Position numbers and translations under genes: made by a program. DNA of 58,814 bases from Massilia glaciei (GTDB lineage Bacteria > Pseudomonadota > Gammaproteobacteria > Burkholderiales > Burkholderiaceae_D), in assembly GCF_003011895.2 (NCBI RefSeq), contig NZ_PXWF02000191.1, positions 1-58,814 of the forward strand, written 5' to 3'. The notes under the pieces are model-generated. The model was not told the DNA's origin. It worked only from the letters and a program-made list of their open reading frames with translations, and ran no database searches. Positions 52,268 through 58,814 of this stretch are shown here, in pieces (position 1 is the first letter of the stretch; every line of letters starts with the position of its first letter).

Positions 52268-52792
52268 ATGTCCAAAGACTTTACGCTCGCAACTGCGGTC
52301 GCGCTTCCCGCGCAGTCCGGCGTCACCGATGTCTACAGATCGGTGCATCTCGCCGATGCGTTTGCAATCGGGCTCCCTTTGGGCGCCAGCGGCGACCCGG
52401 ATTTGCTGGCCCGATTCATCTTCTCGCACTAACCCGCCTGGATCGGCAAACTGACCCGGGTCCGCGACGTGATCGTCGCCGGCTTCGGCCTCAAAACCGC
52501 CAAGCACCTGGCGACACTGGCCAAGGACGCGCAATCTGACCGGGTTGGCATCTTCAAGATCTACAGCACGAATGAGACCGAGATCGTGCTCGGCGAGGAC
52601 GACAAACACCTCGATTTCAGGGTGTCGGTCCTGTGTTCTTACGGGCCGGCGCCGGAAAGCGGCCGCCAACTGACCGTCTCTACCGTTGTCCATTGCCACA
52701 ACCTGCTGGGGCGCACCTACTTGTTCATCATTGCCCCCTTCCACCGCGTCGTCGTCAAAGCAAGTCTGCGGCACGCGGCACGTGTCGGCTGA
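52268..52792 (+). pseudogene. DUF2867 protein, split by a nonsense codon
   Basis: From the ATG at 52268 (MSKDFTLATAVALPA) the frame runs to LLARFIFSH, then TAA at 52430-52432 (codon 55), then continues in the same frame as PAWIGKLTRVRDVIVAGFGL, KIYSTNETEIVLGEDDKHLD and HRVVVKASLRHAARVG to a stop at 52790. The pattern 'P-W---L--LRD-IV--FGLK' and the GEDDKHLDFR strand are those of DUF2867. A CAA (Gln) codon is the likely ancestor of the TAA. No later start rescues the domain. Confidence 0.88.
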
Positions 52793-52898
52793 CCCCAGGC
52801 AGCAGCGCATTCCTCATAACCGATCGAAAATATGTCCGACGGCCCCGACCGCGAGAGTAAAGCGCTTCGCGGGCGTCAATACAACCGGGAGAAAATCC

Positions 52899-53483
52899 GT
52901 GTCGAATTCAAGCAAGCTACCGAATGACGTGCTGAGTAAATTGCCGGACGGCTTGCCGGCTCCAAGGGACGACGGCGCCTGCGACCATATGACGGGCCTG
53001 ACGCTACCTAGTGTCGAGCTTCCTTCAACATCCGGCGCGATGGTAAACCTTGCAACGTATGGCGGATGGCTTGTTCTCTATTGCTATCCCATGACGGGCA
53101 AACCCGGCATACCTGTTCCTGATGGCTGGGCCGCTATTCCGGGTGCGGCAGGCTGCACGCCCCAATCCTGTTCTTTCCGCGACAGCTATGGGGACTTGCA
53201 GTCGCTCGGCGTTGAAGTATTCGGGATGAGCACGCAAACCACGGAAGATCAAGTCGAAGCATTTCAACGTCTACAACTGCCCTATGCGCTGCTTGCTGAT
53301 AGCGCATTGTCATTTGCAAAAGCGTTGGGTTTGCCTACTTTTGATGCTAACGGAAAGACACTATTGAAGCGTGTCACGTGCATTGCCAAGGATGGAAAGA
53401 TTGTGAAGCATTTCTATCCGGTCTTTCCAGCGGACAGAAACGCGGCTGAAGTGCATGCCTGGCTGAGCGCCCATGCAACATGA
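52899..53483 (+). CDS. Peroxiredoxin
   Basis: The 194-residue protein begins at a GTG (VSNSSKLPND) with GGGAGAAAATCC upstream. It has a thioredoxin fold with GWLVLYCYPMTG, then PGAAGCTPQSCSFRDSY (C86 and C91; C91 is the probable peroxidatic cysteine), VEVFGMSTQTTEDQ, and the C-terminal KHFYPVFPADRNAAEVHAWL. It should reduce hydroperoxides in the cytoplasm. The active-site spacing differs from the usual PxxxTxxC, resembling the AhpC-like/Redoxin group seen with peroxiredoxin Q. It lies in a region of relatively lower GC. Confidence 0.85.
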   Translation: MSNSSKLPNDVLSKLPDGLPAPRDDGACDHMTGLTLPSVELPSTSGAMVNLATYGGWLVLYCYPMTGKPGIPVPDGWAAIPGAAGCTPQSCSFRDSYGDLQSLGVEVFGMSTQTTEDQVEAFQRLQLPYALLADSALSFAKALGLPTFDANGKTLLKRVTCIAKDGKIVKHFYPVFPADRNAAEVHAWLSAHAT

Positions 53484-53530
53484 GCACGCGGCAAAAATCA
53501 AATGGCGCCGGCCGCCGAAACGCCTGAGCT

Positions 53531-54730
53531 CTATCGGACAACCGTTGCCGGGATCTGCGTGTCGGCCAGGGTGGTGATCGCTCCCACCAACAAATCGAGT
53601 TCAGCAATGCTGGTCGATAAATTGGGGGTGACGCGCACGCCCTCATGGCCGTCGACATTGCGAACGACGGTGAAGATTGCGTGCTCACACAGCAGTCGAC
53701 GCACCACCTCGGAGGAGGGCATGCCGTTGATGGAAAAAGTCGCAATGGCACAGGAACGGTTGGGGTCGGCGGGCGTCAGGGAACGCACATTGCGAAGGCC
53801 GCGCACGCGCGTTAGCCAATATTGCTTCAGATAGCGCAGGCGGGCCTCCTTGTTTGCGCTGCCGATCGCGAGGTGGAATGCGATGGCGTCGGGTATGGCC
53901 AGAATGGGCCCGGGTGGCACGGTCCCAAAGTTGCCCAGTTTCGCCATGGTGGTGACAGCGTGCTTGACGTCCCCGTACAGCGGTGAAATGTCGGCGATCC
54001 GCGCATGTCTGATGTAAAGCATCCCGACGCCGAGCGGCGCGCCAAGCCATTTGTGCAAATTGACCCCGACGAAATCAGCGCCCAGTTCCGATACCTTGAA
54101 ATCGAGATGGGCGTAGGAGTGGGCGGCATCGACGATGGTCTCGACGCCGAATTCGCGCGCCATGGCGGATATTTTTTGGACCGGCATGATCTGCCCCGTG
54201 CGTGGCACCACATGGGTCAACAGCAGCACGCGTGTGCGTGGCGCGATCGCGCGGCGGTAGACGTCCACGATCTCGTCGTCGCTTTGCGGGTCGAGTGGAA
54301 TGACGACGCGGCGCAAGGTCAAGCCCTTGCGCTCCGAAACCATCTGCAAAATCTCGACCACTTCGTCATAGTCGTGCGAGGCGACGACCACTTCGTCGCC
54401 GGCGGCAAACGGGTAGCCCTGGATGACGATGTTGAGCGCCTCGATGACGTTTCGGGTGACCAGCAGTTCGCTTGGATCGCAGCCACTGAATTCGGCCAGA
54501 CGCGCAATCGCGGCGGTCATGAGCGCTGGCTTGCGCACCCGCAGGAAATACGAATTCTCCAGGTGGATTTGACGCTCGAGGCGCTGCCATGCCTCAAAGA
54601 CGGACGTGGCCTGGGTCCCGAAATAGCCGTTTTCCAGGTTGATCCTGTCCGGCGCCTTTTGGAACGCGTCCCGCAGCGACGACCAGTACGGTTCGTCGTC
54701 TGGACGACGGGTTTGGTGCATATCTACCAT
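53531..54730 (-). CDS. PLP-dependent aminotransferase class V (isopenicillin N epimerase/desulfurase-like)
   Basis: The 399-residue enzyme has the class V fold: GYFGTQATSVFEA near the N-terminus, the cofactor-contact segment VDAAHSYAHLDF and the PLP lysine in VNLHKWLGAP (K227). It looks like proteins annotated as isopenicillin N epimerase-like or cysteine desulfurase-like, so the substrate is uncertain. The ATG at 54730 (MVDMHQTR) has GGGAGAAACG upstream. Its stop lies 45 bp from the peroxiredoxin stop; the genes converge. Confidence 0.88.
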   Translation of the reverse strand: MVDMHQTRRPDDEPYWSSLRDAFQKAPDRINLENGYFGTQATSVFEAWQRLERQIHLENSYFLRVRKPALMTAAIARLAEFSGCDPSELLVTRNVIEALNIVIQGYPFAAGDEVVVASHDYDEVVEILQMVSERKGLTLRRVVIPLDPQSDDEIVDVYRRAIAPRTRVLLLTHVVPRTGQIMPVQKISAMAREFGVETIVDAAHSYAHLDFKVSELGADFVGVNLHKWLGAPLGVGMLYIRHARIADISPLYGDVKHAVTTMAKLGNFGTVPPGPILAIPDAIAFHLAIGSANKEARLRYLKQYWLTRVRGLRNVRSLTPADPNRSCAIATFSINGMPSSEVVRRLLCEHAIFTVVRNVDGHEGVRVTPNLSTSIAELDLLVGAITTLADTQIPATVVR

Positions 54731-54787
54731 TCGTTTCTCCCTGTGAATTCGATTGCCGTGCATGCCGCGGCGTCCGCGGCGAGGCGC

Positions 54788-56053
54788 TCAGTGAAGGCGC
54801 GCACGCCCGTCGGCGGCCACGTGGCATCCCAAATGCGCAGACGCCGGCGGCGCCGGCAGCGGCGGCACACCGCGCAAGCCCAACGCCAGCCGCAGCGCGC
54901 CCCCAAGCAAGCCCGCCAGCGCCAGCACCACGGCCGGCCAGCCGCCGGACTGCCACATCACACCGCACAGCCAGCCAATCACGCTCGAGCCGATGTAATA
55001 GCAAAACAAATACAGCGCCGACGCCAGCGCCTTGGGCCCGCGCGCGCGCCGCCCCACCCAACTGCTGGCCACGCAGTGCGAGGCGAAAAACCCGAAGGTG
55101 AACAGCGCGATGCCCGGCACGATCAACCACAGCGACGCGGCCAGCGTCAGCAGCAGCCCCGCCGCCATCGTCGCCAGCATGATCCACAGCACCCCGCGCC
55201 GGCCCAGCCGGTCGGCCAGGCGCCCCGCCCACACCGAGCTGAACATGCCGATCAGGTATAGCAGCGACAAGGCGCCGACCGCGCTCTGGCTCCATCCGAA
55301 CGGCGTTGCCAACAGGCGGTAGCCGATGACGTTGTACATGCCCACAAAACTTCCCGCCAGTATGAAGGCGATCACAAACAGCTGCAGCAAGCCGCGGTCG
55401 GAACAATGCTGGCGCAAGCCGGCGGCAAGGCGATCCCAGCCCGGCTCGGCGGGCGTGAAGTTGCGCGACGGCGGCAGGCTGCGCCAAAACACCCATGCGG
55501 CCACCATCCCGGCCGCGCCCAGCACGCCAAGCGCCACGCGCCACGACAGGTGGTCGGTCAACACCGACGTCAGCAGGCGTCCGCCCATGCCGCCGAAGGC
55601 GCTGCCGCCGATGTACAAACCCATCGACAAGCCCAGTGATTGAGCCTCGATCTCCTCGCCGAGGTAGGCCATGGCGATGGCCGGCATGCCGCCGAGCGCG
55701 ATGCCCAGCGCCGCGCGCAGCGCCAACAACTGGCCAAAGCTGGTGGCAAAGGCGCACAGCACGGTCGTCGCGGCGGCGATGGCGATGGCCGCGACCATCA
55801 ACGGCTTGCGGCCGAGCCGCTCCGACACCGCGCCGCTGAGCAACAGGGACAGCGCCAGCGCGGCGGTCGAGATCGACAAAGACCAGCTCGACTGGGCCGC
55901 AGTGAGCGCGAACTCCCCGGCCAGCAGCGGCATCAGCGGCTGCACGCAGTACAACAACGCGAACGTGGCGAAGCCGCCAAGCAGCATCGCACGGTTGATG
56001 CGCTTGAACGCGGCGCCGCCGGCGGCGCGGCGGGTGGAGCTGGCCGATGGCAT
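54788..56053 (-). CDS. MFS transporter, YnfM-like
   Basis: The 421-residue protein has twelve predicted helices, beginning MLLGGFATFALLYCVQPLMP, with SERLGRKPLM between helices 2 and 3, and RLADRLGRRGVL after helix 8. The end carries a Pro/Ala-rich tail. YnfM-type transporters are inner-membrane exporters of small compounds. It is divergent from a LysR gene across a 101-bp AT-rich region, the usual arrangement for a transporter controlled by that regulator. Confidence 0.88.
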   Translation of the reverse strand: MPSASSTRRAAGGAAFKRINRAMLLGGFATFALLYCVQPLMPLLAGEFALTAAQSSWSLSISTAALALSLLLSGAVSERLGRKPLMVAAIAIAAATTVLCAFATSFGQLLALRAALGIALGGMPAIAMAYLGEEIEAQSLGLSMGLYIGGSAFGGMGGRLLTSVLTDHLSWRVALGVLGAAGMVAAWVFWRSLPPSRNFTPAEPGWDRLAAGLRQHCSDRGLLQLFVIAFILAGSFVGMYNVIGYRLLATPFGWSQSAVGALSLLYLIGMFSSVWAGRLADRLGRRGVLWIMLATMAAGLLLTLAASLWLIVPGIALFTFGFFASHCVASSWVGRRARGPKALASALYLFCYYIGSSVIGWLCGVMWQSGGWPAVVLALAGLLGGALRLALGLRGVPPLPAPPASAHLGCHVAADGRARLH

Positions 56054-56154
56054 GGAAGTTTCCTGGGATGAGTAGATGGCCCATCTTAGGTTTGCGCTTT
56101 AATACTGTCCAATATATATTATTATCGTTATTAATACTTAAAACAGATTATAAA
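56054..56154. promoter_or_regulatory. Divergent MFS/LysR regulatory region
   Basis: This 101-bp gap is markedly AT-rich at 56100-56155 (TATATATTATTATC, then TTAATACTTAAAAC). It should hold both promoters and the LysR-type binding site. An imperfect dyad ATTA-N6-TAAT occurs around ATTATCGTTATTAAT, but a T-N11-A LysR box cannot be chosen among several possibilities. Confidence 0.5.
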
Positions 56155-57051
56155 ATGGAATTGCGGCACCTGCGTTACTTCATCGCCGTCGCCGAGGAGC
56201 TGCATTTCACGCGCGCGGCCGCGCGTCTGCACATCGGCCAGCCGCCGCTGTCGCACGCGATCCAGATGCTCGAAGCGGATGTCGGCGCCCTGCTGTTCGA
56301 GCGCACCAAGCGCTCGGTCAGGCTGACCGGGGCGGGCAAACTCTTCCTCGCCGACGCGCGCCGCATCCTGGCCCTGTCCAAGCAGGCCGCCGAGACGGCG
56401 CGGCGCGCCCAGCGCGGCGAGGCGGGCGAACTGCGCATCGGCTTCACCTTTTCGACGCCGCTCACGCCGCTGTTCGCCGGCGTCATCAACCGCTACCGCG
56501 AACGCCATCCCGCCGTCGCGCTGACCCTGCACGAAATGGCGACCGTGCCCCAACTCGCGCGGCTCGAACGGCGCGAGCTCGACCTTGGCTTCATCCGCCC
56601 ACCCGAGGTGACGCTGCCGGCGTCGCTCGGCACCACGCCGCTGCGCGAAGACCCGCTGCTGCTGGTGTTGCCGAGCGCCCATCCGCTGGCATCGCGCGCC
56701 GGGGTGGCGATCGGCGAGCTGGCCGGCGCGCCCTTCGTGATGTATCCGCAAAGCGCCGGCACCGGCGTCAACCCGCTGATTTTGCGATTGTGCCGGGCGG
56801 CCGGCTTCGCGCCGCACGTCGCGCAGGAGGCGGGCGAGGCGTCGACCATCATCGGCCTGGTGGCGGCCGGGTGCGGCGTGTCGATCCTGCCGGCCTCGTT
56901 CGAGCGCATCCAGATGGAGGGCGTGTGTTACCGCCCCCTGACGGACGCGGGCGCGAGCACCAGTTTGCTGCTGGCCTGGCGCAACGGCGAACACGCGCCG
57001 CTGGTCGACGCGTTCGTGGCGTTGGCGCGCGAGGCGGCCACGCCGGAATAA
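56155..57051 (+). CDS. LysR-type transcriptional regulator
   Basis: The 298-residue protein has the LysR helix-turn-helix at its N-terminus (MELRHLRYFIAVAEELHFTR, then AARLHIGQPPLSHAIQMLEA) and a periplasmic-binding-like effector domain (about 90-298, with LRIGFTFSTPLTPLF and GLVAAGCGVSILPASFE). It probably controls the divergent MFS gene. The effector is unknown. The start at ATG 56155 is the canonical one; longer upstream frames cross the promoter region. Confidence 0.93.
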   Translation: MELRHLRYFIAVAEELHFTRAAARLHIGQPPLSHAIQMLEADVGALLFERTKRSVRLTGAGKLFLADARRILALSKQAAETARRAQRGEAGELRIGFTFSTPLTPLFAGVINRYRERHPAVALTLHEMATVPQLARLERRELDLGFIRPPEVTLPASLGTTPLREDPLLLVLPSAHPLASRAGVAIGELAGAPFVMYPQSAGTGVNPLILRLCRAAGFAPHVAQEAGEASTIIGLVAAGCGVSILPASFERIQMEGVCYRPLTDAGASTSLLLAWRNGEHAPLVDAFVALAREAATPE

Positions 57052-57073
57052 TCCGGGATGCGATGAAGCCGGC

Positions 57074-57730
57074 TCAATGGGCGATATCGATCACCAGCCG
57101 CGACGGCTGCGCCAGGACCAGCGGCGTGTAAGGGTTCGGACTGGCAACGCCGATCACCCAGATGACCTCGCCTTCGAAGTCGCAGGTGCGCACCAGCTCG
57201 CGCGCGACCGGCAGCGCCAGCGCGCGCCGGCGCGGCCCGCTGGTCGATTCGCCCTGCTCCGTGTGGGCCTGCGCGCCGGTGAAGCGGATCTGCAGCCAGC
57301 CATCGCCCGCGACCGGCACCGGGTCGCCGCTGCCGCAATCGCGCACCGGCTTGTCGACATACTCGGCATGCCAGGCCGGCAAACCTGGCGTGTCGAACTC
57401 GAACACCAGCCGATCGGCGCCCGCCTGGCGCCCGCTGCGCACGGCGCGCACGATCGGCTGCCGCCCGGGAGCGGCGGTGGCGGTGGCGGTGGCACTGGCC
57501 GCGCCTATGGTGCGCGCCGCGCTTGGCGCGGCCGGCGGCGCCGTCAACGCAGCCTGCGGCGGCGCGGCGGCGCCCGCATCCGGCTGACCGGCCCGCGCGG
57601 CCGGCTGACCGGCCGGCGCGCCCGCCTGCGTGGCCGGCGCGGCGGGCACGGGCTCGACGCGTTTGCAAGCGGGAAAAACCGCCAGAACGGCCATCAGCAC
57701 CACCGCATTTCCGACAACAATTATTCTCAA
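57074..57730 (-). CDS. Lipoprotein with AMIN-like C-terminal domain
   Basis: The 218-residue product begins at a TTG (GGGGAG upstream) with a lipoprotein signal (VLAVFPACKR, C22). A long Ala/Pro/Gln-rich low-complexity linker leads to a beta-rich domain (ADRLVFEFDTPGLPAWH, GSGDPVPVAGDGWLQIRF, ARELVRTCDFEGEVIWVIGV, SRLVIDIAH) of the AMIN-like type. It is probably tethered to a membrane in the envelope. Function unknown. The linker includes a GGTGGC-type hexamer repeat at 57472-57495. Confidence 0.78.
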   Translation of the reverse strand: MRIIVVGNAVVLMAVLAVFPACKRVEPVPAAPATQAGAPAGQPAARAGQPDAGAAAPPQAALTAPPAAPSAARTIGAASATATATAAPGRQPIVRAVRSGRQAGADRLVFEFDTPGLPAWHAEYVDKPVRDCGSGDPVPVAGDGWLQIRFTGAQAHTEQGESTSGPRRRALALPVARELVRTCDFEGEVIWVIGVASPNPYTPLVLAQPSRLVIDIAH

Positions 57731-57761
57731 GGTACACTCCCCGCTTGTGGTGAACCCGTCC

Positions 57762-58379
57762 CTACAACACGTAGAACAGGACGGTGAAGTAGTGAACGGC
57801 ACTGCCGCCGATCACGAACAGATGCCATATGCCATGCGCGTGCCGCAGCCGCGCATCGAGCACGTAAAACACGATGCCCAGCGTGTAGACGAGGCCACCG
57901 GCCGCCAACCAGGCGAAGCCGGCCGTGCCGAGCGCTGCGCGCAACGGAACCAGTGCGGCCAGGGCGGCCCACCCCATCACGATATAGATCGCCATCGACA
58001 GGCGGCGCGCGCCACCGCGCGGCCGCAATTCCTGCAGCACCCCGATGATGGCCAGCGACCACACCACGCCAAACAGCGGCCAGCCCCATGATGCGCGCAG
58101 CGAGACCAGGCAGAACGGCGTGTAGCTGCCGGCGATGAGCAGGTAGATGCCGTGGTGGTCGAGCTTGCGCAACACATCCTTGGCGCGCCCGCGCACGCTG
58201 TGATACAGCGCCGAGGCGCTGTACAGCAAGATCAGCGTGGCGCCGTAGATCGCGACGCTGGCCACTTTCCAGGGGTCGCCCCCGAGCGCGGCCAGCGTCA
58301 CCAGCACCGCCGTGCCGGCGACGGCGAGCACCGCCCCGACGAGATGGGTCCAAGCGTTTAATCTTTCTCCGTGATACAT
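57762..58379 (-). CDS. Hemolysin III/PAQR family membrane protein
   Basis: The 205-residue protein starts MYHGERLNAWTHLVGAVLAV and has seven membrane helices with PAQR blocks: ASALYHSVRG, LRKLDHHGIYLLIAGSYTPF and HLFVIGGSAVHYFTVLFYVL. The Ser/His/Asp set suggests a zinc-dependent ceramidase-like site seen in the superfamily. Despite the name, haemolytic activity is not shown for most members. The start at 58379 is chosen because longer frames are arginine-rich shadows. Confidence 0.9.
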   Translation of the reverse strand: MYHGERLNAWTHLVGAVLAVAGTAVLVTLAALGGDPWKVASVAIYGATLILLYSASALYHSVRGRAKDVLRKLDHHGIYLLIAGSYTPFCLVSLRASWGWPLFGVVWSLAIIGVLQELRPRGGARRLSMAIYIVMGWAALAALVPLRAALGTAGFAWLAAGGLVYTLGIVFYVLDARLRHAHGIWHLFVIGGSAVHYFTVLFYVL

Positions 58380-58446
58380 CGCCCGCCCCGGTAGATTGCA
58401 CAATGCGGCGCCCCGGCACTCCGCAGGCGCGAGCTCCTTGCATTGT

Positions 58447-58478
58447 AGTTGGTCAAGCCCATTTGAGTTGGTCAAGCC
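58447..58478. repeat. Spaced direct repeat AGTTGGTCAAGCC
   Basis: Two copies of AGTTGGTCAAGCC lie 19 bp apart, between the PAQR gene and the SDR remnant. Possible tandem-duplication remnant. Confidence 0.75.
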
Positions 58479-58512
58479 GATTGTTCCATGAATCGCGCTA
58501 TGCGCCTCGCTC

Positions 58513-58805
58513 ATGGCGGCCCACGGGCGGTTCGACGTGCTCGTCAACAACGCCGGCGTCACCGGATTCGAACAGGGCGCGGTGCCGCACGATCCCGAAC
58601 ACGCGCGCCTGGCGACTGGCACGCGGTGCACTGCACCAACCTCGACGGCGTTTTCCTCGGCTGCAAGCACGCGATCAAGTCGATGCGCGCGGCCGGCCGC
58701 GGCGCCTTCATCAACGTGGCATCGCGCTCGGGCGTGGTCGGCATACCGGCCGCGGCCGCCTATGCGTCCTCCAAGGCGGCCGTGTGCAACTTGACTCCGA
58801 ACTGA
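58513..58805 (+). pseudogene. Short-chain dehydrogenase/reductase remnant
   Basis: One frame carries [20 protein letters not shown] to PEHARLA, and a second frame from about 58612 carries [20 protein letters not shown] through the SDR catalytic [20 protein letters not shown] (Tyr and Lys of YxxxK present), then CNLTPN and a stop. A single-base loss near 58612 separates them. The Rossmann glycine motif TGxxxGxG of the N-terminus and the C-terminal third are missing, so this is a truncated, frameshifted SDR. Confidence 0.8.
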
Positions 58806-58814
58806 TGCCAAATC

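Overview
This is a GC-rich bacterial chromosome segment. Gene content (cache-domain kinases, TamA/TamB, branched-chain amino acid-type ABC operon, PRC-barrel and DksA-like proteins, LuxR/EpsA-like and LysR regulators, M13 and DUF885 peptidases) points to a betaproteobacterium of the Oxalobacteraceae (Massilia/Duganella/Janthinobacterium type). That placement is inference from gene families, not from a marker gene. No rRNA, tRNA, CRISPR array, plasmid or phage module was recognised.

Layout. 1-4.7 kb: 5' part of a cache-domain histidine kinase, a Tat-exported family 2 beta-mannosidase, an IS1182-like transposase remnant starting at the mannosidase stop codon, and a broken DUF2846 lipoprotein gene. 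4.7-11.7 kb: a minus-strand operon of cache-domain protein, livH, a fused livM-livG, livF, a substrate-binding protein and a second, closely similar cache-domain kinase; livF is dead twice over (nonsense codon plus a 157-bp MITE). 12-18 kb: serine hydrolase, an OmpR-type two-component system with a repeat-laden, apparently leaderless promoter, and a GH13 amylase. 18-30 kb: DUF3016, phosphoesterase, M13 peptidase, LytS/LytTR pair, DksA-like and PRC-barrel stress-type genes, a putative outer-membrane protein, an RND-pump relic and a GGDEF-EAL protein. 30-34 kb: ArsR - flavoprotein - MFS operon with two matching operators, then a second MITE. 34-43 kb: AI-2E transporter, YihY, DUF2254 fragment, TamA-TamB. 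43-58.8 kb: HEAT-repeat protein, lipase, LuxR regulator, DUF885 peptidase, AbgT transporter, HPF-like protein, peroxiredoxin, PLP enzyme, MFS/LysR pair, an AMIN-like lipoprotein, a PAQR protein and a broken SDR gene.

The most striking feature is how the genes are broken. Five genes (livF, the ArsR-linked flavoprotein tail, a DUF3592-like gene, DUF2062, DUF2867) each carry one in-frame stop codon with the downstream reading frame still recognisable, and others are frameshifted or truncated. Two related palindromic MITEs of 157-158 bp are present; removing one with its 3-bp target duplication rebuilds the livF reading frame exactly. Short tandem duplications of 10-15 bp occur at a dozen loci: periods divisible by three inside genes, mixed periods between genes, several on promoters or start sites.
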